A stretch of 64,000 nt of DNA from Neorhizobium sp. SOG26. Its GTDB lineage: Bacteria > Pseudomonadota > Alphaproteobacteria > Rhizobiales > Rhizobiaceae. Position numbers and translations under genes: made by a program. Where the stretch lies: positions 3,249,001-3,313,000 of the forward strand of contig NZ_CP025512.1 of the NCBI RefSeq assembly GCF_003491345.1, written 5' to 3'. The notes below the pieces were generated by a model. That model was given only the letters and a program-made list of their open reading frames with translations, did no database searches and was not told where the DNA came from. This document shows positions 54,027-63,201 of the stretch, one piece after another. How positions within the stretch are numbered: position 1 is the stretch's first letter; every line of letters begins with the position of its first letter.

Positions 54027-55850
54027 TCAATCGTCCTTCATCTTCAACGCCGCGATGAAGGCTTCCTGCGGAATGTCGACCTTGCCGAACTGGCGCATGC
54101 GCTTCTTGCCTTCCTTCTGCTTTTCCAGAAGTTTGCGCTTGCGGGTGGCGTCGCCGCCGTAGCACTTGGCCGTCACGTCCTTGCGCATCGCCGAGATGGT
54201 TTCGCGGGCAATCACGTTGCCGCCGATCGCCGCCTGGATCGGGATCTTGAACATGTGCCGCGGGATCAGGTCCTTCAGCTTTTCGCACATGTCGCGACCG
54301 CGCTTCTCGGCCGCCGAGCGGTGGACGAGCATGGAGAGCGCATCGACCGGCTCGCCGTTCACCATGATCGACATCTTCACGAGATTGCCCTCGCGGTAGC
54401 CGTGCAGGTGGTAGTCGAAGGAGGCGTAACCCTTGGAGATCGACTTGAGGCGGTCGTAGAAATCGAACACCACTTCGTTGAGCGGCAGCTCATAGGTGAG
54501 CATGGCGCGCTTGCCGACATAGGTGAGTTCGGTCTGGATGCCGCGACGGTCCTGGCAGAGCTTGAGGATGCCGCCGAGGTAATCGTCCGGCGTGAGGATC
54601 GTTGCCTTGATCCACGGTTCCTCGATCTTGTCGATCTTCACCACGTCCGGCATATCGGCCGGGTTGTGGAGCTCGCGCGTCGTGCCGTCCGTCATCGTCA
54701 GGTGGTAGACGACCGAAGGCGCGGTGGCGATGAGGTCGAGGTTGAACTCGCGCTCCAGGCGTTCCTGGATGATCTCCAGATGCAGCAGGCCAAGGAAGCC
54801 GCAGCGGAAACCGAAGCCGAGCGCTGCCGACGATTCCATTTCGAAGGAGAAGGATGCGTCGTTGAGGCGCAGCTTGCCCATGGCGGCACGCAGGTCTTCG
54901 AAATCGGCCGCATCGACCGGGAAGAGGCCGCAGAACACCACCGGCTGGGCCGGCTTGAAGCCCGGGAGGGCCTTCGCGGTCGGGCGCTTGTCCTCGGTGA
55001 TCGTATCGCCGACGCGGGTATCGGCCACTTCCTTGATGGAAGCGGTGATGAAACCGATCTCGCCGGGGCCGAGGCTATCGACATTGACCATCTTCGGGGT
55101 GAGCACGCCGACGCGCTCGACCTGGTATTTGGCGTCCGTGCCCATCATGCGGATGGTCATGCCCTTGGTCAGCACGCCATCGATGATGCGCACCAGAACC
55201 ATGACGCCGAGATAGGTGTCGTACCAGCTGTCGACGAGAAGCGCCTTCAGCGGGCCCTTTTCGCCAAGCTCGCTCTTGGGCGCCGGCAGCTTCTGGACGA
55301 TCGCTTCCAGCACGTCCGGAATGCCGAGGCCGGTCTTGGCCGAAATTAGCACGGCTTCGGAGGCATCGATGCCGATGACTTCCTCGATCTGCTCCTTGAT
55401 GCGGTCCGGTTCGGCCGCCGGCAGGTCGATCTTGTTGAGCACGGTGACGAGCTCGTGGTTGTTGTCGATTGCCTGGTAGACGTTGGCGAGCGTCTGGGCT
55501 TCGACGCCCTGGGAGGCATCGACCACGAGCAGCGACCCTTCGCAGGCCGACAGCGAGCGCGAGACTTCATAGGCAAAGTCGACGTGGCCGGGCGTGTCGA
55601 TGAGGTTCAGGATATAGGTTTCGCCGTCATGTGCCTTGTAGTGCAGGCGAACGGTCTGCGCCTTGATGGTGATGCCGCGCTCGCGCTCGATATCCATCGA
55701 GTCCAGGACCTGTTCCGACATTTCGCGTTCGGCAAGGCCACCAGTCGTCTGGATCAGACGGTCGGCCAGCGTCGACTTGCCGTGGTCGATATGGGCAACG
55801 ATCGAAAAGTTGCGGATATGGTCAAGGGGCGTGCGGGAAGAGGTGCTCAT
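54027..55850 (-). CDS. lepA: elongation factor 4 (LepA), ribosome back-translocase (607 aa)
   Basis: Translation GTPase. G1 [15 protein letters not shown] near residue 18, effector [15 protein letters not shown]3 [17 protein letters not shown]4 [11 protein letters not shown], then domains II-V with the LepA-specific C-terminal domain ([21 protein letters not shown], quoted in part: [18 protein letters not shown]). Length matches LepA. ATG 55850 ([15 protein letters not shown]) is the family start; an upstream extension overlaps the intergenic spacer. The 3' end abuts the repeat cluster. Confidence 0.97.
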   Translation of the reverse strand: MSTSSRTPLDHIRNFSIVAHIDHGKSTLADRLIQTTGGLAEREMSEQVLDSMDIERERGITIKAQTVRLHYKAHDGETYILNLIDTPGHVDFAYEVSRSLSACEGSLLVVDASQGVEAQTLANVYQAIDNNHELVTVLNKIDLPAAEPDRIKEQIEEVIGIDASEAVLISAKTGLGIPDVLEAIVQKLPAPKSELGEKGPLKALLVDSWYDTYLGVMVLVRIIDGVLTKGMTIRMMGTDAKYQVERVGVLTPKMVNVDSLGPGEIGFITASIKEVADTRVGDTITEDKRPTAKALPGFKPAQPVVFCGLFPVDAADFEDLRAAMGKLRLNDASFSFEMESSAALGFGFRCGFLGLLHLEIIQERLEREFNLDLIATAPSVVYHLTMTDGTTRELHNPADMPDVVKIDKIEEPWIKATILTPDDYLGGILKLCQDRRGIQTELTYVGKRAMLTYELPLNEVVFDFYDRLKSISKGYASFDYHLHGYREGNLVKMSIMVNGEPVDALSMLVHRSAAEKRGRDMCEKLKDLIPRHMFKIPIQAAIGGNVIARETISAMRKDVTAKCYGGDATRKRKLLEKQKEGKKRMRQFGKVDIPQEAFIAALKMKDD

Positions 55851-55946
55851 GGCTCGCGCATATAGCAGCGCGAATGGAGACCGCAAAGCGGAAAGATAAC
55901 CATTCGTTGAGGATAAAATGCCCGGCAGGCAAAGCGTTTGCGGCAA

Positions 55947-57200
55947 TCAGGGGGCGGTGGTGTCGGCATCCGGTTCGGTGATGACGGATGCGTTCGGCAC
56001 CTGGGCGCTGCGGATGCGGATGTTCTCGCGCTCGTCGGTCGGCACCGGCTTGCGCTCCTTCAGCCGCCGCAGCACGTAAAGGCCGTAAGCAGTGGCGACC
56101 AGCATCACCGCATAGATGAAGGTGTGCTGGCCGAAAACGGGCGTCAGCAGGGTGACGCCAAGCGGCACGACTGTGGCGGCGGTTGACCAGGCGACCAGCA
56201 GCGTGGAGGAGAGAGGCACGAAGTCGCCAGGGTCAGCGCGATCGTTGGCATGCGCATTGGCAACGGAATAGACGGTTTCGACCGCGCCGCCGAAGACGAG
56301 GAAAACCACCATCAGCAGGATGATGGTGCCGAAGGAGACGAAGAGCGCGGCGCCACCGGCGAGAACCACGAGGCAGCAGGTGATGAGGAGCACGACGCGC
56401 CGGTCGATGAGGTCCGACAACATGCCGAGCGGGTATTGCACGAAGAGCAGGCCGGTCTGCATGACGAGCATCAGCAGGGCGATTTCGCCCTGGGAGATCT
56501 GGCTGGTCGTGGCGTAGATCGGGGTAAAGCCCTGGATCACCATGGAAAGCCCGCCGGAGGCCAGCACGCCGATGAGGCCGACCGGGGAGATGCGCCAGGC
56601 CATCGGGATGTTGACGCTGACGCTGGCCGGTGGAGGCGGGTTCGGCAGGCGGGTGAGCCCGATCGGCAGGATCGAAAGGGCGGTGACGAAGACCACGGCC
56701 AGCGGCGCAAGATTGCCTTCGACCGGGATCTGGCCGAAGGCCCAGGCGCCGGCGCCAAGCCCCAAGACATAGGCCATGTAGAAGAAGGACATTGCCCGGC
56801 CACGCCATTCATTCGAGGCGGCATGGTTCAGCCAGCTCTGGGCGATGATGAAGTTCACGTTGGAGGCGGCGCCGTAGAGCCCGCGGGCGAGGATCCACCA
56901 GATGGCTGGCAGGTCGGCCGCGATGATGACGGCGGCGATGATGACCATCGCCATGGAGCAGGCAAACAGCCGCGCATGGCCGACACGGCGGATCAGCGGG
57001 CCGCCGACCACGCAGCCGACGAGGCCGCCAAAGGCAAGCGCAGGCACGGCGCTGCTCGCGGCCCAGGTTTCGCCGGCCTGGGTCAGCACGAAGGGCACGT
57101 AGGTCGACATGATGCCGCTGCCGACCGCGGCGATCGTCATCGACAAAACGATGCTGGCGATCGACAGAGGCGACACCCTGGTCGTGCTCGCATCGTTCAT
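55947..57200 (-). CDS. MFS transporter, YcaD-like (417 aa)
   Basis: Twelve predicted membrane helices in two halves, with the MFS A-like motif GGPLIRRVGHARLF (about 60-73) and a second one MLSDLIDRRVVLLI near 265-278. Likely a small-molecule exporter; substrate unknown. ATG 57200 (MNDASTTRVSPLS) has GGAGCC upstream. It is divergent from the XRE-cupin regulator at 57346, which may control it. Confidence 0.87.
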   Translation of the reverse strand: MNDASTTRVSPLSIASIVLSMTIAAVGSGIMSTYVPFVLTQAGETWAASSAVPALAFGGLVGCVVGGPLIRRVGHARLFACSMAMVIIAAVIIAADLPAIWWILARGLYGAASNVNFIIAQSWLNHAASNEWRGRAMSFFYMAYVLGLGAGAWAFGQIPVEGNLAPLAVVFVTALSILPIGLTRLPNPPPPASVSVNIPMAWRISPVGLIGVLASGGLSMVIQGFTPIYATTSQISQGEIALLMLVMQTGLLFVQYPLGMLSDLIDRRVVLLITCCLVVLAGGAALFVSFGTIILLMVVFLVFGGAVETVYSVANAHANDRADPGDFVPLSSTLLVAWSTAATVVPLGVTLLTPVFGQHTFIYAVMLVATAYGLYVLRRLKERKPVPTDERENIRIRSAQVPNASVITEPDADTTAP

Positions 57201-57345
57201 CTGGTGGCTCCGGAATGGGTCTGGATGCTCTCTACCGCAGAGCATGATGCTTGGCTGTCGTGGAAACGTCACCCGCTGCAAAAATCATCATGTGTCCGAT
57301 GCTCCACCAATTGATTCCATCATAAGAGAATGTCATGCTCGAATA

Positions 57346-57921
57346 ATGGAAGCGGAGAATGGTGACATCGATGGCGCGATCAGCGAGAAGCTGCGGCGGC
57401 TGAGAGCCGACGCGGGCCTGACGCTGGATGAACTCGCGGCGCGTTCCGGCGTCAGTCGGGCGATGATCTCGCGGATCGAGCGGGCTGAAGCGAGCCCGAC
57501 GGCGGCGCTGCTGGCGCGGCTTTGCGAAGCACTCGGGTTATCGCTTTCGGCATTTTTTGCAGACGAGGCGCAGCCGCCGGCGCCGCTCATCCGGCGGAGA
57601 GAGCAGAAGACCTGGCGCGATCCGCAGACCGGTTATGTCCGACGCGCAGTGTCGCCGCCCGGCATGCCGAGCCGCGTCGATATCGTCGAGGTGGACTTTC
57701 CTGCGCGCGCGCGCGTCAGCTTTCCGCCGCGCGATGAAAGCCGCAGCATGACCCAGCATGTCTGGCTGTTTCAGGGCGTGCTGGAGATGGTGATCGGCGA
57801 GACGGTGCATCGGCTCGAGCCTGGTGATTGCCTCTTCATGGACATTGGCCACGCCTTCGACTTCCACAATCCTTCCGACAAACCCGCCCGCTACGCCGTC
57901 ATCCTCGACCGTGGCCGCTAA
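57346..57921 (+). CDS. XRE-family regulator with cupin domain (191 aa)
   Basis: N-terminal helix-turn-helix (KLRRLRADAGLTLDELAARSGVSRAMISRIE, quoted in part: LDELAARSGVSRAMISRIER; about 17-70) joined to a C-terminal cupin sensor domain (about 105-185) with VWLFQGVLEMVIGE and LEPGDCLFMDIGHAFDFHN. This architecture senses small metabolites or amines. ATG 57346 is the start with the HTH complete. It is divergent from an MFS gene and precedes a GNAT gene by 28 bases. Confidence 0.9.
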   Translation: MEAENGDIDGAISEKLRRLRADAGLTLDELAARSGVSRAMISRIERAEASPTAALLARLCEALGLSLSAFFADEAQPPAPLIRRREQKTWRDPQTGYVRRAVSPPGMPSRVDIVEVDFPARARVSFPPRDESRSMTQHVWLFQGVLEMVIGETVHRLEPGDCLFMDIGHAFDFHNPSDKPARYAVILDRGR

Positions 57922-57949
57922 CACCCGAATCCCACTCAATGAGGCTCCC

Positions 57950-58471
57950 ATGACTGCCACGATCCGGATTGCCACTGCCGACGAAGCCCACGCCTGCGTG
58001 GGTGATCTTTGCGAGATCCTCTCCGACTGCATCAATGGCGGCGCCTCGCTCGGCTTCATGCTGCCTTACGCGCCGCAGGACGCCGTGGCTTATTGGCAGG
58101 AGATTGCCGATGCGGTGGAGAAGGGCACGATCATCCTCGCCGTGGCGGAGTTGGAGGGCAGGATCGTCGGATCGGTGCAGGTGGGGCTTGCGACGAAGCC
58201 GAACCAGCCGCACCGCGGCGACCTGATGAAGCTTCTCGTGCATCGCTCGGCGCGCGGCCAGGGTTTGTCGCGCAGGCTGATGGAAGTGGTGGAAGCGGAG
58301 GCAGTAAGGCGTGGACGCACGCTTCTGGTGCTCGATACGGCAACGGGAAGCGACGCGGAGAAGATCTATCCGCGCTTCGGCTGGGAGCGTGTCGGCGTGA
58401 TCCCGCAATATGCGATGTGGCCGCAAGGCGGCTTTTGCGACACGACCCTGTTCTACAAGCGAATTGCCTGA
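57950..58471 (+). CDS. GNAT-family acetyltransferase (173 aa)
   Basis: Acetyl-CoA binding motif A is LLVHRSARGQGLSRRLMEV (about 90-108) with the R-x-x-G-x-G pattern; LVLDTATGSDAEKIYPRFGW follows. Substrate unknown; the context with an XRE-cupin regulator and MFS exporter suggests detoxification of an amine or antibiotic. ATG 57950 has GAGGC upstream. Confidence 0.88.
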   Translation: MTATIRIATADEAHACVGDLCEILSDCINGGASLGFMLPYAPQDAVAYWQEIADAVEKGTIILAVAELEGRIVGSVQVGLATKPNQPHRGDLMKLLVHRSARGQGLSRRLMEVVEAEAVRRGRTLLVLDTATGSDAEKIYPRFGWERVGVIPQYAMWPQGGFCDTTLFYKRIA

Positions 58472-58580
58472 GCCATTGCCAAGAATTTTTGTGTCCCTGA
58501 CGCCTGCCCATCTCGATTTGCAAGAAGAAATCAGCTCTTAGTAGCGCGCGCCAGTCATTGGCGTTTCAAGGGGGAACTTC

Positions 58581-58970
58581 ATGCCTATCTCATATTCGCT
58601 GCCGGCGAAGCGCCGTGCAGCAGCATTCATTGTGTCCGCAATGGCAGGTCTTTTCGCTGGCCAGGCCTTGGCGGACGACGTCACCTTCATCATGAAGAAC
58701 AGCCACGAAAACGCGGTCGAAGTCGAGCTCTACAGCCAGGACCGCAAGCATGTCTGGCCGGGCGGAAACGAGGTCTATTACCTCGATGACGGCGATTCCA
58801 AGCAGATCAAGCTGTCCTGCCAGCAGGGCGAAACCATCTGCTACGGCGCCTGGGTTTCCGGCGACAAGCAGACCTATTGGGGTACGGGCCCGAACAACAA
58901 GGATAGCTGCGAAGACTGCTGCTACACCTGCGAAGGTGGGGAAACCGAGGAAATCAACCTCGTCGAATAG
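58581..58970 (+). CDS. secreted cysteine-rich hypothetical protein (129 aa)
   Basis: Signal peptide (about 1-32, cleavage near ALA-DD) and a mature acidic domain of about 97 residues with six cysteines: two in SCQQGETICYGAW and four in SCEDCCYTCEGG, separated by a WGTGPNN turn. The pattern suggests disulfide stabilisation or metal binding in the periplasm. AAGGGGGAA precedes the ATG. I do not recognise a characterised family; I believe related hypothetical proteins occur in other rhizobia, but could not check. Confidence 0.72.
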   Translation: MPISYSLPAKRRAAAFIVSAMAGLFAGQALADDVTFIMKNSHENAVEVELYSQDRKHVWPGGNEVYYLDDGDSKQIKLSCQQGETICYGAWVSGDKQTYWGTGPNNKDSCEDCCYTCEGGETEEINLVE

Positions 58971-59021
58971 TGACAACGCGATGGCAGGGCGCGTCGAGCG
59001 GGCCCTGCCATCGGTTCTTGA

Positions 59022-60230
59022 TCAGCGCTTTTCGGTGAGGAAATAACCAAAGGCGAGGACCGGCAATACGGTGCCGATCGCGGAGGCAAACAGCCAACCG
59101 CCTTCTGCAAAGGCCCAGGCGCCAACGGCTGATCCGACGGCGCCGCCGAGGAAGAAGGTCGCCATGAACAGCCCGTTCAACCGGTTGCGAAGGTCGGCGC
59201 CGAGCCCATAGATGGCGCGCTGGCTGATCACCAGCGTCATCGTCACACCGAAATCGAGAAGAATGGCGCCAAGCGTCATAAGCGCGAGTGCGGCGGTCGA
59301 GCCTTCCGGCGCGAGATGGGTCATGAGGAAGGCAACTGCGACCAATGCGACGCCGAACAGCGTTGCAGGCTTGCCAAGATCACGATCGGCGAGGCGCCCG
59401 GCAATCGGCGAGGCGATGGCGCCGGCAACACCGGCCAGCGCAAACAGCGCAATGCCTGCCTGGCTCAGTTGAAATGCCGGACCGGCCAGCACCAGCGGCG
59501 TCACCGTCCAGAACACGCTGAAGGCGGTGAATTGCATGGTCTGGTAGAAGGCGCGGCGGCGCAGGACCGGCTGCGTGCGGTAAAGCTCGACCATTGAGCC
59601 GATCAGCGCGGGGTAGGAAAGCCGGGTCTGCGGCATGCGCTGCGGCAGCCGGAGCGCCAGCGTCAGCCCAATCAGGATCATCACGCCGGCGGACAGGAAA
59701 AACACGAGGTGCCAGGAAGTGAATTCGGCGATGAAGCTCGAGACCGGCCTGGCCATCATGATGCCGATCATCAGGCCGCTGACCACATTGCCCACAACGC
59801 GGCCGCGGTGGCTGTCCGGCGCCAGGTTGGCGGCGAAGGGCACGATCATCTGCACTGCCGTCGAGGCAAGCCCGATCGCGAGCGACGCGGCGAGGAACGG
59901 TACCGCGGAACTGGAGAGGCCGGCCGCCAGCAGCGAGAGCGTTGCGACGCCGATCATGATGAGGATCAGCCGACGGTTTTCGAGAAGGTCGCCGAGCGGC
60001 ACGATGAGGAGCAGGCCCAGCCCGTAGCCGATCTGCGTCAGGGTGACGATGAGACCGGTGGCATGCGCCGGCAGGCCGATGGAAGCGGCAATCGGGCCTG
60101 CCAGCGGCTGGGCGTAATACAGGTTGGCGACGATCAGCCCGCAGGCGAGCGCCATCACGAAAGTCATTGCAGGCGACATGGCTGTCGGGACAGCCGGAGC
60201 GTCGTCCAAGGTTGCGGTATTGCTTGTCAT
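59022..60230 (-). CDS. MFS transporter, drug/metabolite exporter type (402 aa)
   Basis: Twelve membrane helices, 14 residues of cytoplasmic N-terminus. MFS signatures: PLGDLLENRRLIL (motif A, about 80-92) and GRVVGNVVSGLMIGIMMARP (motif C region) and GRLADRDLGKPATLFG in the second half. It follows the TetR gene at 60278-60892 on the same strand after 47 bases, so it is probably its target. ATG 60230 is used since the triplet before it is TTG. Confidence 0.88.
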   Translation of the reverse strand: MTSNTATLDDAPAVPTAMSPAMTFVMALACGLIVANLYYAQPLAGPIAASIGLPAHATGLIVTLTQIGYGLGLLLIVPLGDLLENRRLILIMIGVATLSLLAAGLSSSAVPFLAASLAIGLASTAVQMIVPFAANLAPDSHRGRVVGNVVSGLMIGIMMARPVSSFIAEFTSWHLVFFLSAGVMILIGLTLALRLPQRMPQTRLSYPALIGSMVELYRTQPVLRRRAFYQTMQFTAFSVFWTVTPLVLAGPAFQLSQAGIALFALAGVAGAIASPIAGRLADRDLGKPATLFGVALVAVAFLMTHLAPEGSTAALALMTLGAILLDFGVTMTLVISQRAIYGLGADLRNRLNGLFMATFFLGGAVGSAVGAWAFAEGGWLFASAIGTVLPVLAFGYFLTEKR

Positions 60231-60277
60231 CAAGAACCCCTAGGGGAGGAAAAGGGAGTGTCGGAGAAATTGGTTGG

Positions 60278-60892
60278 TCAGTCGAGAAGCTTCATGGCGG
60301 CACCGACCATCTTGTCGGCCTGTCCGGGGTCGAGCCCCGTCTTGCCCATGACGCGCATGCCGTGCATGAGGCAAAGCAGTGTTTTGGCCGTCACCAGCGG
60401 CTCGATGTGGGTCCGGATGGAGCCGTCCGCCTGGCCTTCGCGCAGCAGTTCCACGAGGCGCGCTTCGCTGCGGGCATGCGAGCGGCACACGCGTTCGGCG
60501 GCATCGGGGTCGTTGATGGCAAGCTCGGACGCGGTGCCGATCACCAGGCAGCCGCGGCGCCCCATCTCGCCCTGCGCCGCTTGCGCATAAAACGCCACGG
60601 TCCGGTGCAACTTGTCGCGACCGGTGCGGCCCTGGGCGATCTCCGCCTCCAGCAGTTCCATGCGGACCTGCTTGTAACGGTCGAAGCTGGCGAGGAAGAT
60701 CGCCTTCTTGTCCTTGAACGCCTTGTAGAGGCTGCCGGCCGCGACACCCATCGCCTCCGTGAGATCGGATATCGAGGCCGCGTGGTAGCCCCGCTCCGAA
60801 AACAGCACGATCGCCCGATCGAGCGCCGCATCGAGATTAAATTCACGGGGTCGGCCGGCACGAGGGGCCGCGGTCGCGGATGCGGTGGACAT
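60278..60892 (-). CDS. TetR-family transcriptional repressor (204 aa)
   Basis: N-terminal helix-turn-helix (LFSERGYHAASISDLTEAMGVAAGSLYKAF, quoted in part: YHAASISDLTEAMGVAAGSL; about 31-60) and a C-terminal ligand/dimerisation domain. ATG 60892 (MSTASATAAPRAGRPRE) is chosen; the longer ORF runs into the operator. It heads a two-gene unit with the MFS exporter and faces the 30-bp palindrome at 60905-60934, so self-repression is likely. Confidence 0.88.
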   Translation of the reverse strand: MSTASATAAPRAGRPREFNLDAALDRAIVLFSERGYHAASISDLTEAMGVAAGSLYKAFKDKKAIFLASFDRYKQVRMELLEAEIAQGRTGRDKLHRTVAFYAQAAQGEMGRRGCLVIGTASELAINDPDAAERVCRSHARSEARLVELLREGQADGSIRTHIEPLVTAKTLLCLMHGMRVMGKTGLDPGQADKMVGAAMKLLD

Positions 60893-60904
60893 GGTTTGGA
60901 GATA

Positions 60905-60934
60905 CCTATTCGGAAATGGTCGTTCCCAAATAGG
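60905..60934. promoter_or_regulatory. palindromic operator of the TetR/MFS unit
   Basis: CCTATTCGGAAA (60905-60916) and TTCCCAAATAGG (60923-60934) form an imperfect palindrome starting 13 bases upstream of the tetR start codon, the typical place of a TetR autoregulatory site. Confidence 0.65.
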
Positions 60935-60986
60935 CGGCAGGGGGTGCCGCGTCAACCTGGCAAGGGTCGAAGCGCGGTTTTATTTC

Positions 60987-61011
60987 GGAACAGATCCGTC
61001 GGGGGCTGGTT
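60987..61011 (+). promoter_or_regulatory. putative RpoE2/EcfG-type promoter (GGAAC-N18-TT)
   Basis: GGAAC at 60987-60991 and TT at 61010-61011, 18 bases apart, as in the consensus of the rhizobial general stress sigma factor. It lies 35 bases upstream of the small gene at 61047. Confidence 0.6.
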
Positions 61012-61046
61012 AAGCACTTGTACCACCTCGAAAATGGAGGAAAGAG

Positions 61047-61214
61047 ATGAGCAAGAGTGACGTTAAGGATACCGTAGCACGCGCCGAAAAGCAGGTGCAG
61101 AACACCAGCGGCGGCGGCCATCTCGGCGGCACCTATTACGGCCAGCAGCCGGACGGCAAGACGGCATCGACGAATTCGACCGTCGGCAACAACCGCCCCA
61201 ACACCGGCAGCTGA
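61047..61214 (+). CDS. small Gly/Asn/Thr-rich protein, stress-promoter gene (55 aa)
   Basis: ATG 61047 has GGAGGAAAG upstream and the gene ends at a clean terminator. The protein begins with a charged helix (MSKSDVKDTVARAEKQVQN) and continues with a disordered Gly/Thr/Asn-rich tail. No family recognised; the composition recalls small stress-induced, disordered proteins. Expression under the general stress sigma factor is inferred from the GGAAC-N18-TT promoter. Confidence 0.75.
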   Translation: MSKSDVKDTVARAEKQVQNTSGGGHLGGTYYGQQPDGKTASTNSTVGNNRPNTGS

Positions 61215-61238
61215 CGTTCCGGCCGAATAGAGTTTCGC

Positions 61239-61268
61239 AAAGCCCCGCCCACGAGCGGGGCTTTGTCG
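61239..61268 (+). terminator. intrinsic terminator of the 55-aa gene
   Basis: AAAGCCCCGC (61239-61248) pairs with GCGGGGCTTT (61255-61264), followed by GTCGTTT. Confidence 0.85.
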
Positions 61269-61405
61269 TTTCGCCTCCACCTCCTCAAAGTTTTTCTAAA
61301 AGAATGTGCTAATCCTTGTCGGCATGGCGGGAGGCCGCGCGTCTTGAAGTCAGGCGCCTGTTTTTGAACGGGTGGATGACAAACGTCGCGGTGGAGGATC
61401 CGGAC

Positions 61406-62626
61406 ATGACGAGCAGTTACAGATGGGTGATCGTGTTTGCGGGCGCGCTGATGGGTTGCGTGGCCGTGGGCACGATGTTTTCGCTGGCGATTTTCCTGGA
61501 GCCGGTGGCCAAGGCGACCGGCTGGTCGCATGCAGGCATTTCAAGCGCCATGACGGTGAACTTCATCGTGATGGGGTTGGGCGGCTTCATGTGGGGTGCC
61601 GCGAGCGACCGGTATGGCGCGCGCGTCGTGGTGCTGCTCGGCTCGGTGCTGCTGGGGCTGGCGCTGGTGCTGGCAAGCCAGGTGGAGAGCCTGCTCGCCT
61701 TCCAGCTCGTTTATGGCTGCCTTGTTGGCCTGTCAGCGAGCGCCTTCTTTGCGCCGATGATCGCGGTGACGATGGGCTGGTTCGATACGCATCGCAGCTT
61801 GGCGGTGTCGCTCGTGTCGGCCGGCATGGGCATGGCGCCGATGACGATCTCGCCTTTCGCCCGCTGGCTGATCACCGCCTATGACGACTGGCGCATGGCG
61901 ATGTTCGTGATCGGCGTCGGTGCCTGGATACTGCTTCTGCCGACGGCGCTGCTGGTGCGCCGGCCGCCGGCCGCACCAGCCAATGCACCGGTCGGCGCCG
62001 CGACGGCAAGCCGAATGAAGGAGACAACGCCGCTCGGCAAGGTGCTGCGCTCGCCGCAGTTCCTGGTGCTGGCCTTCACCTTCTTTGCCTGCTGTGCCGC
62101 CCATTCCGGACCGATCTTCCACATGGTGAGCTACGCCATGTTCTGCGGGATAGCGCCGATGTCGGCGGTGACGATCTACAGCGTGGAAGGGGCGGCGGGG
62201 CTTGGCGGGCGCATCCTCTACGGCGTGCTGGCCGACCGGCTGGGGGTAAAGCCGGTGCTGATCGGCGGGTTGCTGATTCAGGCGGCGGTGATTTCCGCCT
62301 ATACGATGGCGGGCAACCTCACCGAATTCTACATGCTTGCGATCATCTTCGGCGGCACCTATGGCGGCGTCATGCCCTTGTATGCGGTGTTGGCCGGGGA
62401 ATATTTCGCGCCACGGATGCTTGGAACGGTGCTGGGCGCGGCATCGATGCTGTCGAGCATCGGCATGGCCTTCGGGCCGCTGGCGGGCGGCTGGGCCTTC
62501 GACCAGTTCAACAACTACAACTGGCTGTTCATCGGTTCGGCGCTTGTTGGGCTTGGAGCGGTGCTGATTGCACTTGCCTTCCCGCCGATCCCGCAGCAGC
62601 GACGCGGCGAACTGCAGCCGGCCTAG
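61406..62626 (+). CDS. MFS transporter, monocarboxylate/oxalate-formate antiporter type (406 aa)
   Basis: Twelve membrane helices. MFS motif A MWGAASDRYGARVVVL (about 63-78), the central VGLSASAFFAPMIAVTMGWFDTHRSLA region typical of the MCT-like group (quoted in part: APMIAVTMGWFDTHRSLAVS), and LGGRILYGVLADRLGVKPVL in the second half. Likely organic-acid uptake or exchange, substrate unproven. ATG 61406 (MTSSYRWVIVF) has GGAGGA upstream; the ORF extends to 61316. Confidence 0.85.
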   Translation: MTSSYRWVIVFAGALMGCVAVGTMFSLAIFLEPVAKATGWSHAGISSAMTVNFIVMGLGGFMWGAASDRYGARVVVLLGSVLLGLALVLASQVESLLAFQLVYGCLVGLSASAFFAPMIAVTMGWFDTHRSLAVSLVSAGMGMAPMTISPFARWLITAYDDWRMAMFVIGVGAWILLLPTALLVRRPPAAPANAPVGAATASRMKETTPLGKVLRSPQFLVLAFTFFACCAAHSGPIFHMVSYAMFCGIAPMSAVTIYSVEGAAGLGGRILYGVLADRLGVKPVLIGGLLIQAAVISAYTMAGNLTEFYMLAIIFGGTYGGVMPLYAVLAGEYFAPRMLGTVLGAASMLSSIGMAFGPLAGGWAFDQFNNYNWLFIGSALVGLGAVLIALAFPPIPQQRRGELQPA

Positions 62627-62641
62627 AAGGTAGACGACATG

Positions 62642-62669
62642 AAAAAGCCCGGGCAAGCCGGGCTTTTTT
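62642..62669. terminator. bidirectional intrinsic terminator
   Basis: AAAAAGCCCGG (62642-62652) pairs with CCGGGCTTTTT (62658-62668). It serves the MFS gene and the converging 74-aa gene, whose stop is at its edge. Confidence 0.9.
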
Positions 62670-62894
62670 CTAGTGATCCTTGGAGACCTTGCGCTTCTTT
62701 GGCGCTGCCTTTGGCTCGCTTGCGGCCTCGGCAGCTTCCCGCTCCATGCGGAGCAGTTTCAGCTTTTCGGTCTTCTTTTCCCGCTGCGAAGCCTCGGCCG
62801 CGATGATGGCGCGGGCCGTATGGTCCGTTGCAGCAGCTTTGTCACGCGCGGAAAGCTTGGTGGGGCTGAAGAATTCTTCCTTTGTGGCAGTCAT
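62670..62894 (-). CDS. small lysine/alanine-rich hypothetical protein (74 aa)
   Basis: Highly charged, probably helical protein (K, E, A, R) with a basic tail KAAPKKRKVSKDH. Preceded by AAGGAGAAT, a good ribosome binding site. It follows rpsU by about 40 bases on the same strand and may be its last operon partner. No family name recognised; a nucleic-acid contact is possible from the basic tail, but unproven. Confidence 0.7.
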   Translation of the reverse strand: MTATKEEFFSPTKLSARDKAAATDHTARAIIAAEASQREKKTEKLKLLRMEREAAEAASEPKAAPKKRKVSKDH

Positions 62895-62936
62895 GATATT
62901 CTCCTTCCTGGTGAGTTGTCCGGCGGCAGAAAGCCA

Positions 62937-63176
62937 CTAGCGGGCGGGGCGGGCAGCCTTCTTGGGAGCCGGCAGCAGACCTTCGCGCTGCATCTTCTTG
63001 CGCGCCAGCTTGCGGTAGCGGCGGACGGCCTCGGCCTTCTCGCGCACACGCTTTTCCGACGGCTTTTCGTAAGCGCTGCGCGCCTTCATTTCACGGAAAA
63101 CGCCTTCGCGCTGCATCTTCTTCTTAAGAACGCGAAGTGCCTGGTCGACGTTGTTATCTCTGACTAGAACCTGCAA
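62937..63176 (-). CDS. rpsU: 30S ribosomal protein S21 (79 aa)
   Basis: Translation begins [20 protein letters not shown] and contains [11 protein letters not shown], the S21 signature, followed by a basic tail with two RKxxRxR-type blocks and a Lys/Ala/Pro end. The start is TTG 63176 with AAGGA eight bases upstream; no ATG or GTG is available where homologues begin with MQVLVRDNN. The tail is longer than in E. coli (71 aa). It lies in a csp-linked cluster, as is common in rhizobia. Confidence 0.94.
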   Translation of the reverse strand: MQVLVRDNNVDQALRVLKKKMQREGVFREMKARSAYEKPSEKRVREKAEAVRRYRKLARKKMQREGLLPAPKKAARPAR

Positions 63177-63201
63177 ATGATGTCCTTTCCTGGTTGTTAA
63201 A

